From assembly GCF_030547425.1 (NCBI RefSeq), contig NZ_JAUORH010000025.1, positions 1 to 39,910 on the forward strand: a stretch of 39,910 nucleotides of DNA, in the 5' to 3' direction. This stretch comes from Tenacibaculum sp. 1_MG-2023. Its GTDB lineage: Bacteria; Bacteroidota; Bacteroidia; Flavobacteriales; Flavobacteriaceae. This document shows positions 9,106 through 17,469 of this stretch, one piece after another. The first letter of the stretch is position 1; each line of letters opens with the position of its first letter. The position numbers and the translations under genes were made by a program. The notes beneath the pieces were generated by a model. The model had not been told where the DNA came from and ran no database searches. It saw nothing but the letters and a program-made list of their open reading frames with translations.

Positions 9106-10335
9106 TTAATCTGCTCTTAAGGCTACAATTGGTTTAATTCTTGCTGCTTTCTTTGCTGGTAAATATCCTGCTATCATTCCTGCTAAAATCAAAGTAACTG
9201 TAGCTCCAATAACTACTGGTATTGATACTCCTGGGTTTAGTATAAAATATTTTTCTAAACTAGGCCCTACTAATTCTAATATTCCTACCCCCAACATTAA
9301 ACCTAAATACCCTGATATTGCAGTAATTAAAATCGCTTCAAACATAATCATTGATACTATAGATTTTGGAGTTGCTCCAATTGCTTTTCTTATTCCTAAT
9401 TCTTTAGTACGTTCTTTAACAATGTATACCATAATATTGCTTATACCCACAATACCAGCTATTAAGGTTCCGAATCCTATAATTAAAATCAGAATACTTA
9501 ACCCTACCATCATACTCGATACTTCTTTATTACCTGAAGCATAATTATTAATTCCAATTCCTCTTTGATCACTTGGTGAAACTTCATGCTTCTTCTTTAA
9601 TTCTCTATGCATTTTACTACTAAATGCTAGAGCTTCATCTATACTCATTTCTGGATTATAAGTCATTCCAAACTCATCTACATAATCATTATTACCATAA
9701 ATTTGCTGCATAGTAGTAAATGGTATATATATATAACGTTCATCACTATCTCCCCCTGGGTCAGAAAACACACCTATAATCTTATAGATAATCCCTCCTA
9801 TATTTATCTGTTTGCCATAGGCACTTATTTGGCCAAATAAATCCTTCTCAACCATACGACCAATAACAACTACTTTTGCTTTTTCTTTAATATCACGGAT
9901 ATTTAAAAAACGTCCTTCAGTAACTTCAGCTGATTCTAATAAATCATATTTTGGGTATACACCTCTTATCGTATAATTATCTTCCTCTGTTTTATAAACT
10001 ACTTTTGCTGTTCTTTGTAATCGAGGGCTTATCATTTGAATTTTATCGGAATATTTTTCTTTTAAAAACTCAAAGTCATTATTTTTGAACTGAATTCTTC
10101 TACCTATTTGATGTCCTTTATAAGCTTTTGTTGTTGTATTTGTCCATATATATATTGAATTAATAGCATCTTTTGCAAACTCATTTTTAAATGTATTTTG
10201 AAGTCCATTACCCATTCCAAATAATAGTGTAAATAGTAAAATAGCAAAGGCTACCGTGAAGCCAGATAAAGCTGAACGCAACTTATTTTTACCTATACTT
10301 TGAAATATTTCTCTCCAGCGATCTAAATCAAACAT
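9106..10335 (-). CDS. MacB/FtsX-type ABC transporter permease (first permease)
   Basis: A 409-aa paralogue of the next gene with the same order: N-terminal membrane helix (about 25-45), periplasmic MacB-core domain, and FtsX domain with three helices. The coupling helix reads ERTKELGIRKAIGATP. The protein ends with the family-typical KPIVALRAD. It starts 2 bp downstream of the ATPase gene, so translation is almost certainly coupled. With the second permease and the adaptor it should form a type VII (mechanotransmission) ABC exporter, working on substrates in the periplasm and not across the inner membrane, as established for MacB. Confidence 0.9.
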   Translation of the reverse strand: MFDLDRWREIFQSIGKNKLRSALSGFTVAFAILLFTLLFGMGNGLQNTFKNEFAKDAINSIYIWTNTTTKAYKGHQIGRRIQFKNNDFEFLKEKYSDKIQMISPRLQRTAKVVYKTEEDNYTIRGVYPKYDLLESAEVTEGRFLNIRDIKEKAKVVVIGRMVEKDLFGQISAYGKQINIGGIIYKIIGVFSDPGGDSDERYIYIPFTTMQQIYGNNDYVDEFGMTYNPEMSIDEALAFSSKMHRELKKKHEVSPSDQRGIGINNYASGNKEVSSMMVGLSILILIIGFGTLIAGIVGISNIMVYIVKERTKELGIRKAIGATPKSIVSMIMFEAILITAISGYLGLMLGVGILELVGPSLEKYFILNPGVSIPVVIGATVTLILAGMIAGYLPAKKAARIKPIVALRAD

Positions 10336-10337
10336 AA

Positions 10338-11042
10338 TTAAATTGCTTTTGCTTTATTCGTTGCTGTTTCTGTTAACTCATCGCTAATTATAACTCCATC
10401 TTTTAAACGAACAACTCTATTAGTTTGTTCTGCTACTTCTTCTTCGTGTGTAATTACAAAAACTGTCATTCCTTCGTCATTAATTTCTTTTAACAAATCC
10501 ATTACTGAATCGGTTGTTGTAGAATCTAACGCTCCTGTTGGTTCATCCGCTAACACTACTTTTGGTTTTGTTACTAACGCTCTTGCAATTGCTACACGTT
10601 GTTTTTGACCTCCAGAAAGCTCATTTGGTAAATGGTTCGCCCATTCTTTTAATCCTACTTTTTCAAGATACTCTAAAGCTGTTTCTAATCGTTCTTTTCT
10701 ACCAACCCCTTTATAGTATAAGGGCAATGCTACATTTTCTAAGGCTGATTTGTATGATATTAAGTTAAAAGATTGGAAAACGAATCCTAAAAACTTATTA
10801 CGTAATACTGCAGCTTTCTTTTCATTTAAGTTTTCTATCAACTGTCCGTTTAAGTAATAGTTTCCTTCGTCATGTGTATCTAATAAACCTACAATATTTA
10901 ATAAAGTAGATTTTCCTGATCCTGAAGACCCCATAATTGATACAAATTCGCCTTCTTTTATATGTAAATCTAATCCTTTTAAAACATGAAGTGAGTCTTT
11001 TCCTATAGGGTAAGATTTGTGAAGATTTTCTATTCGAATCAT
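10338..11042 (-). CDS. ABC transporter ATP-binding protein (MacB/LolD class)
   Basis: A 234-aa ATPase with Walker A GSSGSGKST (about 38-46), Q-loop FQSFNLI, signature LSGGQKQRVAIARAL (about 142-156), Walker B VVLADEPTGALDS and switch His in FVITHEEEV. The MacB/LolD group is recognised from the short N-terminus, the GxLLDTHDEGNYYLNG insertion and the ADEPTGALDS form. First gene of the exporter operon; the promoter must lie in the 149-bp gap shared with the divergent DUF393 gene. Confidence 0.94.
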   Translation of the reverse strand: MIRIENLHKSYPIGKDSLHVLKGLDLHIKEGEFVSIMGSSGSGKSTLLNIVGLLDTHDEGNYYLNGQLIENLNEKKAAVLRNKFLGFVFQSFNLISYKSALENVALPLYYKGVGRKERLETALEYLEKVGLKEWANHLPNELSGGQKQRVAIARALVTKPKVVLADEPTGALDSTTTDSVMDLLKEINDEGMTVFVITHEEEVAEQTNRVVRLKDGVIISDELTETATNKAKAI

Positions 11043-11137
11043 AGTGTTAGTTAATTTTTTAATAAAAATAAATGCTGATTTTTCTAATCTACTGATAAAT
11101 TATTGTTAAATCATTATTTACTTTCTTACAAGACGCT

Positions 11138-11145
11138 TAATTTTG
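11138..11145 (+). promoter_or_regulatory. candidate -7 box (TAATTTTG) for the DUF393 gene
   Basis: TAATTTTG exactly matches the Bacteroidota -7 consensus TAnnTTTG and lies 46 bp before the ATG at 11192. I do not see a TTG -33 element at the usual spacing, so this is tentative. Confidence 0.3.
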
Positions 11146-11191
11146 ATTTATGTTACAAGTTAACACTTAATTTTTCTCAAAAAAATTAAAT

Positions 11192-11605
11192 ATGAACAAT
11201 TTACCTAGTAATAAAAAAGTGATTTTATTTGATGGTGTCTGTAATTTTTGCAACGATAGTGTGCTAAAAGTTATAAAATATGACGTCAAAAATCAGTTTG
11301 TTTTTACTTCTCTTCAATCGGATATAGGAAAAGAAATTACACAATATTTAGGAATAGATACTTCAAAGGTTGATTCTATTATTTTATATGAACCGAACAT
11401 TTCTTACGATATTAAATCCTCGGCTGCATTAAAAATTATGAATGATTTTGGAGGGGTATGGAAGTTAACGCAAGTTTTTTGGATTATTCCTAAAGCTCTC
11501 AGAAATGTAGTATATGATTTTATTGCCAAAAATCGTTACAAATGGTTTGGTAAAAAAGACGCCTGCATGATTCCTTCTAAAGAAATACAAGAAAAGTTTT
11601 TATAA
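11192..11605 (+). CDS. DCC-type thiol-disulfide oxidoreductase family protein (DUF393)
   Basis: The 137-aa protein opens with the DCC signature: ILFDGVCNFCN, with Asp14, Cys17 and Cys20 (DxxCxxC). The rest matches the short DUF393/YuxK layout, including SAALKIM in the middle and a C-terminal RYKWFGKKDAC stretch. Family proteins are predicted thioredoxin-like oxidoreductases; direct biochemical proof is scarce. There is no signal peptide, so it is cytoplasmic. The gene is alone, divergent from the exporter operon and convergent with the BtuG-like gene, and ends in a strong terminator. Confidence 0.88.
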   Translation: MNNLPSNKKVILFDGVCNFCNDSVLKVIKYDVKNQFVFTSLQSDIGKEITQYLGIDTSKVDSIILYEPNISYDIKSSAALKIMNDFGGVWKLTQVFWIIPKALRNVVYDFIAKNRYKWFGKKDACMIPSKEIQEKFL

Positions 11606-11607
11606 AA

Positions 11608-11636
11608 AATAAGCTCACCAAATTGGTGAGCTTATT
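11608..11636. terminator. bidirectional terminator between convergent genes
   Basis: The 12-bp stem AATAAGCTCACC / GGTGAGCTTATT with a five-base loop lies 3 bp after the DUF393 stop and about 38 bp after the stop of the convergent propeller gene. A-rich and T-rich flanks fit termination in both directions, better on the plus strand. Confidence 0.75.
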
Positions 11637-11673
11637 CATAGCAATATTTCCCTTTTTATTCTTGGGGAATAAC

Positions 11674-12762
11674 TTAATTAAAATAAATTTTTGAAGCTCC
11701 TACTCCTACTTTAGTTTCGTATACTTTTGCTTTAGCATTTAAATCGTAAACAGTTAAATTAGATAATTCAGAATTTGGAAATTCATAACTAACAGTGTAA
11801 AGACTATTATCCTTAACGTTCATTCCATATATTCCTCCTACTTCAACTCCTTCTGTTGCTAAAGCTGTATCATCTTCATTTATTGAGTATACTTTTTCAT
11901 CTTTTCCTTTATAATAATGTATTTTCCCTTTTTCATACGCCATTAAACTTGCATTTTCTTTTGCTGGAAAATCTATACTCTTTATAACCTCATTATTAGA
12001 TAAATTAATAAAGGAAATAGAAGACGTAGTTCTGTCAATAACCTCCCAGCTTGAGTTAAAAACTGGTTTCCCTTCAGATAAAACAATTAAATTTCCTGTA
12101 GCATCAAAAGCCATTTCATCAGGGTTATCATCTACTGTTATGGTTGAAATAGTATTGTTATTATTTAAATCTATTACAGAAACAATATTATTTGAACCAT
12201 AGGCTCCTTTATGTGAAACATACAGCTTATTGTCTTTATTTAGTATTTGTTCAGGACCTATCGCAACATCTATTTTAGAATCAACTTCTAACGTGTTTAA
12301 GTTAATAACTGTTACATAATCATCATCAATATCATTTCCAAATCGTGTTTCCCCCCAGTTGGTCACATATCCTTTTCCGTTTACAATAGTCATGTATCTT
12401 GGGTTTTTTAAGTCTGTAGTAATTTGCCCCTTTTTTTCAAAAGTATATCGATCAACAACTACAATTGTATTCACATCATTTAAAATAATATAAGCTTCTG
12501 TTTCAGAAAAAGCTATTGATTGAATTAACCCTCCTAACAAAGCTCCATTCTTACCTGCGTAGATAAAGTTTTGAGATTCTGTCAACTCTTTATTGATATA
12601 AGAAATAGATCCGTCTTTATTATTAAAGACACCTTCTGCACTTACAATGACACCATTATCGTACTTATCTCTAATTACTTCAACTATTTTGTCTTCACCA
12701 GAACAAGAAGTAAGAACTATACTTACTAAAAAAAGCTGTAAAAGTAGTTTTGTTATTTTCAT
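11674..12762 (-). CDS. BtuG-like beta-propeller surface lipoprotein (YncE/DUF5074-like)
   Basis: A 362-aa lipoprotein: hydrophobic signal, lipobox ending VLTSC with Cys20, then SGEDK, an acidic start compatible with Bacteroidota surface-export signals. The body consists of repeated propeller blades of the YncE type (phrases such as YVTVINLNTLEVDSKIDVAIGP and IVSVIDLNNN). In human-gut Bacteroides, BtuG is a propeller lipoprotein that binds cobalamin on the cell surface and partners BtuB. This gene lies 4 bp after a BtuB-like receptor gene controlled by a cobalamin riboswitch, so by position and fold it is a BtuG counterpart. That role is inference; the sequence alone shows only a propeller lipoprotein. 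Confidence 0.8.
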   Translation of the reverse strand: MKITKLLLQLFLVSIVLTSCSGEDKIVEVIRDKYDNGVIVSAEGVFNNKDGSISYINKELTESQNFIYAGKNGALLGGLIQSIAFSETEAYIILNDVNTIVVVDRYTFEKKGQITTDLKNPRYMTIVNGKGYVTNWGETRFGNDIDDDYVTVINLNTLEVDSKIDVAIGPEQILNKDNKLYVSHKGAYGSNNIVSVIDLNNNNTISTITVDDNPDEMAFDATGNLIVLSEGKPVFNSSWEVIDRTTSSISFINLSNNEVIKSIDFPAKENASLMAYEKGKIHYYKGKDEKVYSINEDDTALATEGVEVGGIYGMNVKDNSLYTVSYEFPNSELSNLTVYDLNAKAKVYETKVGVGASKIYFN

Positions 12763-12766
12763 TGGT

Positions 12767-14647
12767 TTAAAATTTATAATTTAAATTGATATTAAAATTT
12801 GTTCCCGGCATAGGACGTAAGTTTGAGAAATAATACACCTTATTAAATATATTATTTAGCGTAAATCCTATTATTGGAAGCTTTGTTTCTTTTGTAGATA
12901 AATTAAAGGTTACTCCTGCATTTTGAACATGTACTGGTTCTAAAGAGTAAAAATCTAAGTTTGTTTCATTAGTATATACCTTACTTTGATGTAAACTTTG
13001 TATAAAAAAGTTAAACCTTTTATAATTATAATTTATATTAAAGTTTAACAAATGCTCAGGTGCATAAGGAAGTGTTTTTTTTGTTTCTGTGTTTTCTGCC
13101 AAAGTAAATGTATAGTTAGAAGAAAAATCAATAATATGTTCTCCTACCTTTTTCTTATAACTTACAAAAGTTTCTACACCTTTATTTATTACATCGTTCA
13201 CGTTTCTTGGTCTCCACAAATTACTACCTCCTGTTGGTAACCAAAGAATTTTATCATTAATATAAATATAAAATAGTGTGGATGTTATGTTTAAATTTTT
13301 CTTTTTAAAAGAAACTCCTAATTCTCCTTGTTTTGAGCTTTCAGGTATTAAGTTTAGGTTTCCTACTACAGGCCAATACATTTCATTATAAGTAGGAACT
13401 CGATAATTTATTGAAAAGTTGGCCAGAATGTTTAATTGATTAATTAATCTATATTCTCCTCCTACGAATAAAGACAGAGGCACATTAAAATCTGAATTAA
13501 TTTCTTTTCTAACTTGTAAATTCGTTATTAATTTTTCAGTAGGTTGATATTTAACACTTCCTACAAACGCTACAGAATTTCTTGTTTTGGTATTAATATC
13601 TGTATTTTCACCATTAATGTTTTCGTACATCGTTTTGTAATTAAACGATAAAACATTAGATGATTTATAAGTTAAAGAGTGATTTAATAAAGCAGTTTTA
13701 GACTTACCAAAACTGTAATTTTCAGCATCTTTATTTCCGTAATACCTATATTCCTGCGTTAGGTAAGCTAAGTTTAGTTCTTGTTTAAACTGAGAAGAAA
13801 ATGCATATTTCCACTGTAGTAAGTTTCTTTGATTAAAATCTTCATTTCGTTCACTTCCAGCAGACGGGTTCGGTAATCCATCAGAAAACAAACGATTTCC
13901 GTAGTAAGCAGTCGAATAAAACGATAAAGAGTTTGTAGGACTAAACTTATAACCTATGACAAAATTAACTCCGTAGTTTTTGTACTTTCCATTTTCATTA
14001 GCTAGTAAATTACCTTCGCTATCTTTATAACGTTCATCGATATATGTGTAATCATTGTCGGAATAATTAAACGTAGAAGCTAATTTTATACTCCACTTAT
14101 CTGTTCCTACTGAGCTTTTAAAAAAATTAGACGATGTATTGTAACTTCCATAAGAAGTAAACAATTGAAATTTTTGATGTTCTTTAAACAGTACTTCATC
14201 TTTTAAGTGCACCGTTCCTCCTATGGCACCAGAACCATATTCAGTACTATTCCCACCACTTTGCACAAGAATATTATCACTTATACTCGCAGAAAGTGCA
14301 TTAAAGTCTGTTTGTCCACTTCCTACAGCATTTATAGGAATTCCATTCCATAGTACCAACGTATTTGAAGCCGATGTCCCTCTAAAACGTGCAGTACTTA
14401 CGCCTCCATTACCATAATCTCTAAAAGCTATTGGACTGTTATAACGTAAAAGGTTCGTTAAGTTAATAGGGTTTTTTGTCTGTTCTTTCACCCCAATCTT
14501 TAATTCTTTTGTAGCAATGCGTTTTTTTTCTACATTTCTCTTCCCATTAACTATTACTTCTTTTAATTTGTTAATAGCTATTGTATCTTTTTGAGAAAAA
14601 AGATTAATCGTAAAAAACAGTATGAATATTATTGTTATTTTCTTCAT
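12767..14647 (-). CDS. btuB: TonB-dependent receptor, BtuB-like (cobalamin uptake)
   Basis: A 626-aa outer-membrane receptor: signal peptide (about 1-18, ending LFSQ), a plug domain with VIVNGKR-type entry (about 30-140) and the LVLWNGIPINAVGSGQTD / GGNSTEYGSGAIGG plug blocks, then a beta-barrel of about 480 residues ending with an aromatic residue (LNYKF). At this size it is close to E. coli BtuB and far smaller than SusC-type receptors; it has no carboxypeptidase-like N-terminal extension. The cobalamin riboswitch directly upstream gives the substrate. Transcribed with the BtuG-like gene. Confidence 0.88.
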   Translation of the reverse strand: MKKITIIFILFFTINLFSQKDTIAINKLKEVIVNGKRNVEKKRIATKELKIGVKEQTKNPINLTNLLRYNSPIAFRDYGNGGVSTARFRGTSASNTLVLWNGIPINAVGSGQTDFNALSASISDNILVQSGGNSTEYGSGAIGGTVHLKDEVLFKEHQKFQLFTSYGSYNTSSNFFKSSVGTDKWSIKLASTFNYSDNDYTYIDERYKDSEGNLLANENGKYKNYGVNFVIGYKFSPTNSLSFYSTAYYGNRLFSDGLPNPSAGSERNEDFNQRNLLQWKYAFSSQFKQELNLAYLTQEYRYYGNKDAENYSFGKSKTALLNHSLTYKSSNVLSFNYKTMYENINGENTDINTKTRNSVAFVGSVKYQPTEKLITNLQVRKEINSDFNVPLSLFVGGEYRLINQLNILANFSINYRVPTYNEMYWPVVGNLNLIPESSKQGELGVSFKKKNLNITSTLFYIYINDKILWLPTGGSNLWRPRNVNDVINKGVETFVSYKKKVGEHIIDFSSNYTFTLAENTETKKTLPYAPEHLLNFNINYNYKRFNFFIQSLHQSKVYTNETNLDFYSLEPVHVQNAGVTFNLSTKETKLPIIGFTLNNIFNKVYYFSNLRPMPGTNFNINLNYKF

Positions 14648-14689
14648 TATACATTAAACTTTTATCCCGAAAGTTTTAATTAAATTATA

Positions 14690-14855
14690 ATAATTGGCAG
14701 GTCTCCTGGCTTGCGTCTTGTAACATACCTTCCCATTAAAAAAACAGTGGTTTGAGTATTTGTTACAAGCTTTATAGCTTACAGTTGCGGGAACAGCTTC
14801 GGTTTTACACCGAATTCCCTTTTAATTTTCTTTAATAGGTGATTAAAGAAAAACC
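14690..14855 (-). ncRNA. cobalamin riboswitch
   Basis: Read on the minus strand, the conserved core is complete. It begins with GGGAA and GGTGTAAAACC (14820 down to about 14801), then CTGTTCCCGCAACTGTAA, CCACTG, GGGAAGG, and finally the B12 box AGCCAGGAGACCTGCC at 14711-14696. This is the class-I adenosylcobalamin-type aptamer; the core is certain and the outer P1 ends are approximate. The box ends 49 nt before the btuB ATG. Between them a 7-bp hairpin (AAACTTT / AAAGTTT, about 14655-14678) could block ribosome access, so control is probably at translation. Confidence 0.95.
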
Positions 14856-14882
14856 AAAAATCACGGCAAATGTATCGTATTC

Positions 14883-15821
14883 TTATAAATTAGCAACCAT
14901 CAAATCATGATAATTTGCGAATTTTGTTTGTAAGTTTTCTGGAAGCGTATAATACTCTGGATGAATCATTTTTGCCAAACATTCAATTCCTTCTACTAAA
15001 GTACCCGCTGAAGATTGTGTAAACATGGCAAAATCGGCAATGTACACTTGTTTATTTTTTACTGCTCTTAAAGACGTCCACTCTTCTCTCTCTTCTAAAA
15101 ACTTCATATCTTCAAGTGTTCTCTCAATTCCATATCCGCAAGGGGCAATAATTAATACCTCTGGATCGTATTTTACAATTTTATCCCAAGAAATTACAAT
15201 ACTATCTCCTGATGGATGTGATAATAAATCAATACCACCTGCATAACCTATTTGATGAGGAATCCAGTGCCCGCAGTTAAACAACGGATCAATCCACTCT
15301 AATAACATCACACTTTTCGACTGGATTCTATGCTCACGTTGCACATCAACAATATCATAAACACGCTTTTTTAATCCACTTACATACGCCTCTCCTACTG
15401 CTTCCTGCTTCATTGTTTTTGCAATAGTTAATGCATTCTCAAAAACATCTTCTAAAGAGTTTGGAGTAATAGATATTAATTCTGGAACCTTTGGCAATTT
15501 ATAAGCTGATTTTGCCACAGATTCTGTGTCTATCTGGCAAACATCACAAACATCTTGTGTAAAAACAATATCGGGTGCTAAACGTTCTAAAACAGGTTCA
15601 TCTACATAATACAATGTCTTTCCTTCTGCCTTGGTTTTAGAAAAAATAGCCGTAATCTCTTTACTCGTTAACACTTTTCCTTCCAACTTATATCGAACAG
15701 CTACTTCTTTTTCTTTTAGAGCTACTTCTGGACACTCAAAAGTAATTCCGTTTAAATAGTTCTGTAAGCCCATGTCATAAATCATCTGAGTTACTGCTGG
15801 CATAAAAGAAGATACTGTCAT
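14883..15821 (-). CDS. BtuF-like cobalamin-binding family protein without signal peptide
   Basis: A 312-aa member of the periplasmic substrate-binding class (COG0614 type) that starts straight at the first fold strand: VSSFMPAVTQMIYDMGL corresponds to the VSLxPSxTE start of mature BtuF. Upstream in-frame codons run to a stop (15867 region) without another standard start or hydrophobic signal, so the protein should stay in the cytoplasm. It has a CxxC pair (Cys92, Cys95 in TQDVCDVC) and LLEWIDPLFNCGHW / GYAGGIDLLSHP blocks typical of the cobalamin-binding branch. It lies upstream of the riboswitch, so that switch would not control its initiation. It is divergent from cobU. Possible roles: cytosolic corrinoid binding or chaperoning; not proven. 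Confidence 0.78.
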   Translation of the reverse strand: MTVSSFMPAVTQMIYDMGLQNYLNGITFECPEVALKEKEVAVRYKLEGKVLTSKEITAIFSKTKAEGKTLYYVDEPVLERLAPDIVFTQDVCDVCQIDTESVAKSAYKLPKVPELISITPNSLEDVFENALTIAKTMKQEAVGEAYVSGLKKRVYDIVDVQREHRIQSKSVMLLEWIDPLFNCGHWIPHQIGYAGGIDLLSHPSGDSIVISWDKIVKYDPEVLIIAPCGYGIERTLEDMKFLEEREEWTSLRAVKNKQVYIADFAMFTQSSAGTLVEGIECLAKMIHPEYYTLPENLQTKFANYHDLMVANL

Positions 15822-15922
15822 AATTCGTGGTTTTAGTTCAGCAAAAATAAACAGTTCTCTATTTTAATTTGTTTTTTATTAAAAATCTTTCCAATCTTTG
15901 TGTCAACATAAAATACGATTTC

Positions 15923-16426
15923 ATGATATATTATATCTCAGGAGGTGAACGCTCAGGTAAAAGTAGCTATGCTCAAAAGCTAGCAGAGTCTTTATCTGAC
16001 ACCCCTATTTACCTAGCCACCTCTCGTATTTGGGACGAAGATTTTCAGCAACGAGTTGACAGACATATTTCTGATAGAGATGAACGTTGGACCACTGTTG
16101 AAGAAGAAAAATGGTTAAGTAACGTAATTTCTGCAAAACAAACGGTGGTTATAGATTGTGTTACATTATGGCTAACAAACTTCTTTGTGGATACAAAATA
16201 CGATATTGAAAAAGCGCTAAAAATTGCTAAAGAAGAAATCAACAAATTGGTTGAAATTGACGCTAATATTATCATCATTTCTAATGAAATTGGTATGGGA
16301 TTACACGCTAATTCTGAATCTGGAAGAAAATTCACACAACTACAAGGTTGGACAAACCAACACATAGCAAAATTGGCTGATAAAGCCATTTTTATGGTAT
16401 CTGGGCTTCCTTTAATTTTAAAATAA
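15923..16426 (+). CDS. cobU: adenosylcobinamide kinase / guanylyltransferase
   Basis: CobU phosphorylates adenosylcobinamide and transfers GMP to give AdoCbi-GDP. From the ATG at 15923 the protein (167 aa) begins MIYYISGGERSGKS: strand plus P-loop GGERSGKS (7-14). The guanylylated histidine is His48 in RVDRHISDRDERW. NEIGMGLH and the C-terminal AxxxxFMVSGLP complete the family pattern. An in-frame reading from 15869 would add 18 residues before the P-loop strand, unlike known CobU proteins. First gene of a tight operon with cobT (3 bp gap), cobS, cobC and a BtuF lipoprotein. I saw no riboswitch in its 5' region. Confidence 0.95.
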   Translation: MIYYISGGERSGKSSYAQKLAESLSDTPIYLATSRIWDEDFQQRVDRHISDRDERWTTVEEEKWLSNVISAKQTVVIDCVTLWLTNFFVDTKYDIEKALKIAKEEINKLVEIDANIIIISNEIGMGLHANSESGRKFTQLQGWTNQHIAKLADKAIFMVSGLPLILK

Positions 16427-16429
16427 CAC

Positions 16430-17467
16430 ATGACAACAACTATAACTCCCTTATCAAAAGATTTACAGAGCGAACTTCAAGAAGAAATCAACTTCAAGAC
16501 CAAGCCTATTGGTGCTTTAGGCAATTTAGAAAAAATTGCCATGCAAGTGGGATTAATTCAAAATACCATGAGCCCTGTGTTATCAAAGCCTACAATTGTG
16601 GTTTTTGCAGGGGATCATGGAATTGCTACTACGGGAAAGGTGAGTCCATACCCTCAAGAAGTTACACAGCAAATGGTGTTCAACTTTTTACAAGGAGGCG
16701 CTGCTATTAATGTGTTTTGTAAACAAAATAACATTCATTTAAACATTGTAGATGCTGGTGTAAATGCTGATTTTGAAACACATCCACAGCTTACCAATGC
16801 CAAAATAGCAAAAGGAACGCAAGATTATAGCACTACCAAAGCTATGACCTCAAAACAATGCCAAGAAGCTTTAGAAAAAGGAAGACAATTGGTAAGAAAG
16901 GTGTATAGCGAAGGTTGTAATGTTATTGGTTTTGGTGAAATGGGGATTAGCAATACGTCATCCGGGGCTTTATTAATGAGTTATTTTACCAATACACCTA
17001 TTGAAAACTGTGCAGGTAGAGGTACTGGAGTGGATGACAAAGGACTACAAACAAAAATCGACACATTACGTGAAGTTTATAAGTTACACGTCGATTCTAT
17101 TTCAACACCTATGGAAGCGTTGATTGCTTTTGGCGGATTTGAAATTGTAATGATGTGTGGAGCCATGTTAGAAGCTGCTTCTTTAAAAATGACCTTACTT
17201 ATTGATGGTTTTATTGTGACTGCTGCCCTATTAGCGGCTCATGCAATGGAATCTGCTATTTTAGACTATTGTATTTTCTGTCATAATTCAGGAGAACAAG
17301 GGCATCAAAAAATGTTAAAATTTTTAAATGCTGAACCGCTTTTAAATTTAGGTTTACGTTTAGGTGAAGGTACGGGTTGTGCGGTTGCATTTCCTATTAT
17401 TCAATCGAGTGTGAACTTTTTAAACGAAATGGCTACTTTTAAAAGTGCCAATGTTAGCGAAGTCTAG
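16430..17467 (+). CDS. cobT: nicotinate-nucleotide--dimethylbenzimidazole phosphoribosyltransferase
   Basis: CobT makes alpha-ribazole phosphate from nicotinate mononucleotide and a lower-ligand base such as 5,6-dimethylbenzimidazole. The 345-aa length is standard. Visible family blocks are FAGDHGIATTGKVSPYPQEVT (substrate region), GFGEMGISNTSS, GRGTGVDDKGL and LRLGEGTGCAVAFP, where Glu313 matches the catalytic glutamate (Glu317 in Salmonella). The start lies 3 bp after the cobU stop. No bluB is in the window, so the lower ligand must come from elsewhere or from scavenged bases. Confidence 0.97.
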   Translation: MTTTITPLSKDLQSELQEEINFKTKPIGALGNLEKIAMQVGLIQNTMSPVLSKPTIVVFAGDHGIATTGKVSPYPQEVTQQMVFNFLQGGAAINVFCKQNNIHLNIVDAGVNADFETHPQLTNAKIAKGTQDYSTTKAMTSKQCQEALEKGRQLVRKVYSEGCNVIGFGEMGISNTSSGALLMSYFTNTPIENCAGRGTGVDDKGLQTKIDTLREVYKLHVDSISTPMEALIAFGGFEIVMMCGAMLEAASLKMTLLIDGFIVTAALLAAHAMESAILDYCIFCHNSGEQGHQKMLKFLNAEPLLNLGLRLGEGTGCAVAFPIIQSSVNFLNEMATFKSANVSEV

Positions 17468-17469
17468 TT

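Noticed and set aside
15822..15922. Second cobalamin riboswitch upstream of cobU
   Set aside because: The 101-bp gap lacks the B12 box and GGTG core; there is no room for the aptamer.
16045..16431. 128-codon minus-strand reading frame
   Set aside because: It lies entirely antisense to cobU, which is a clear gene.
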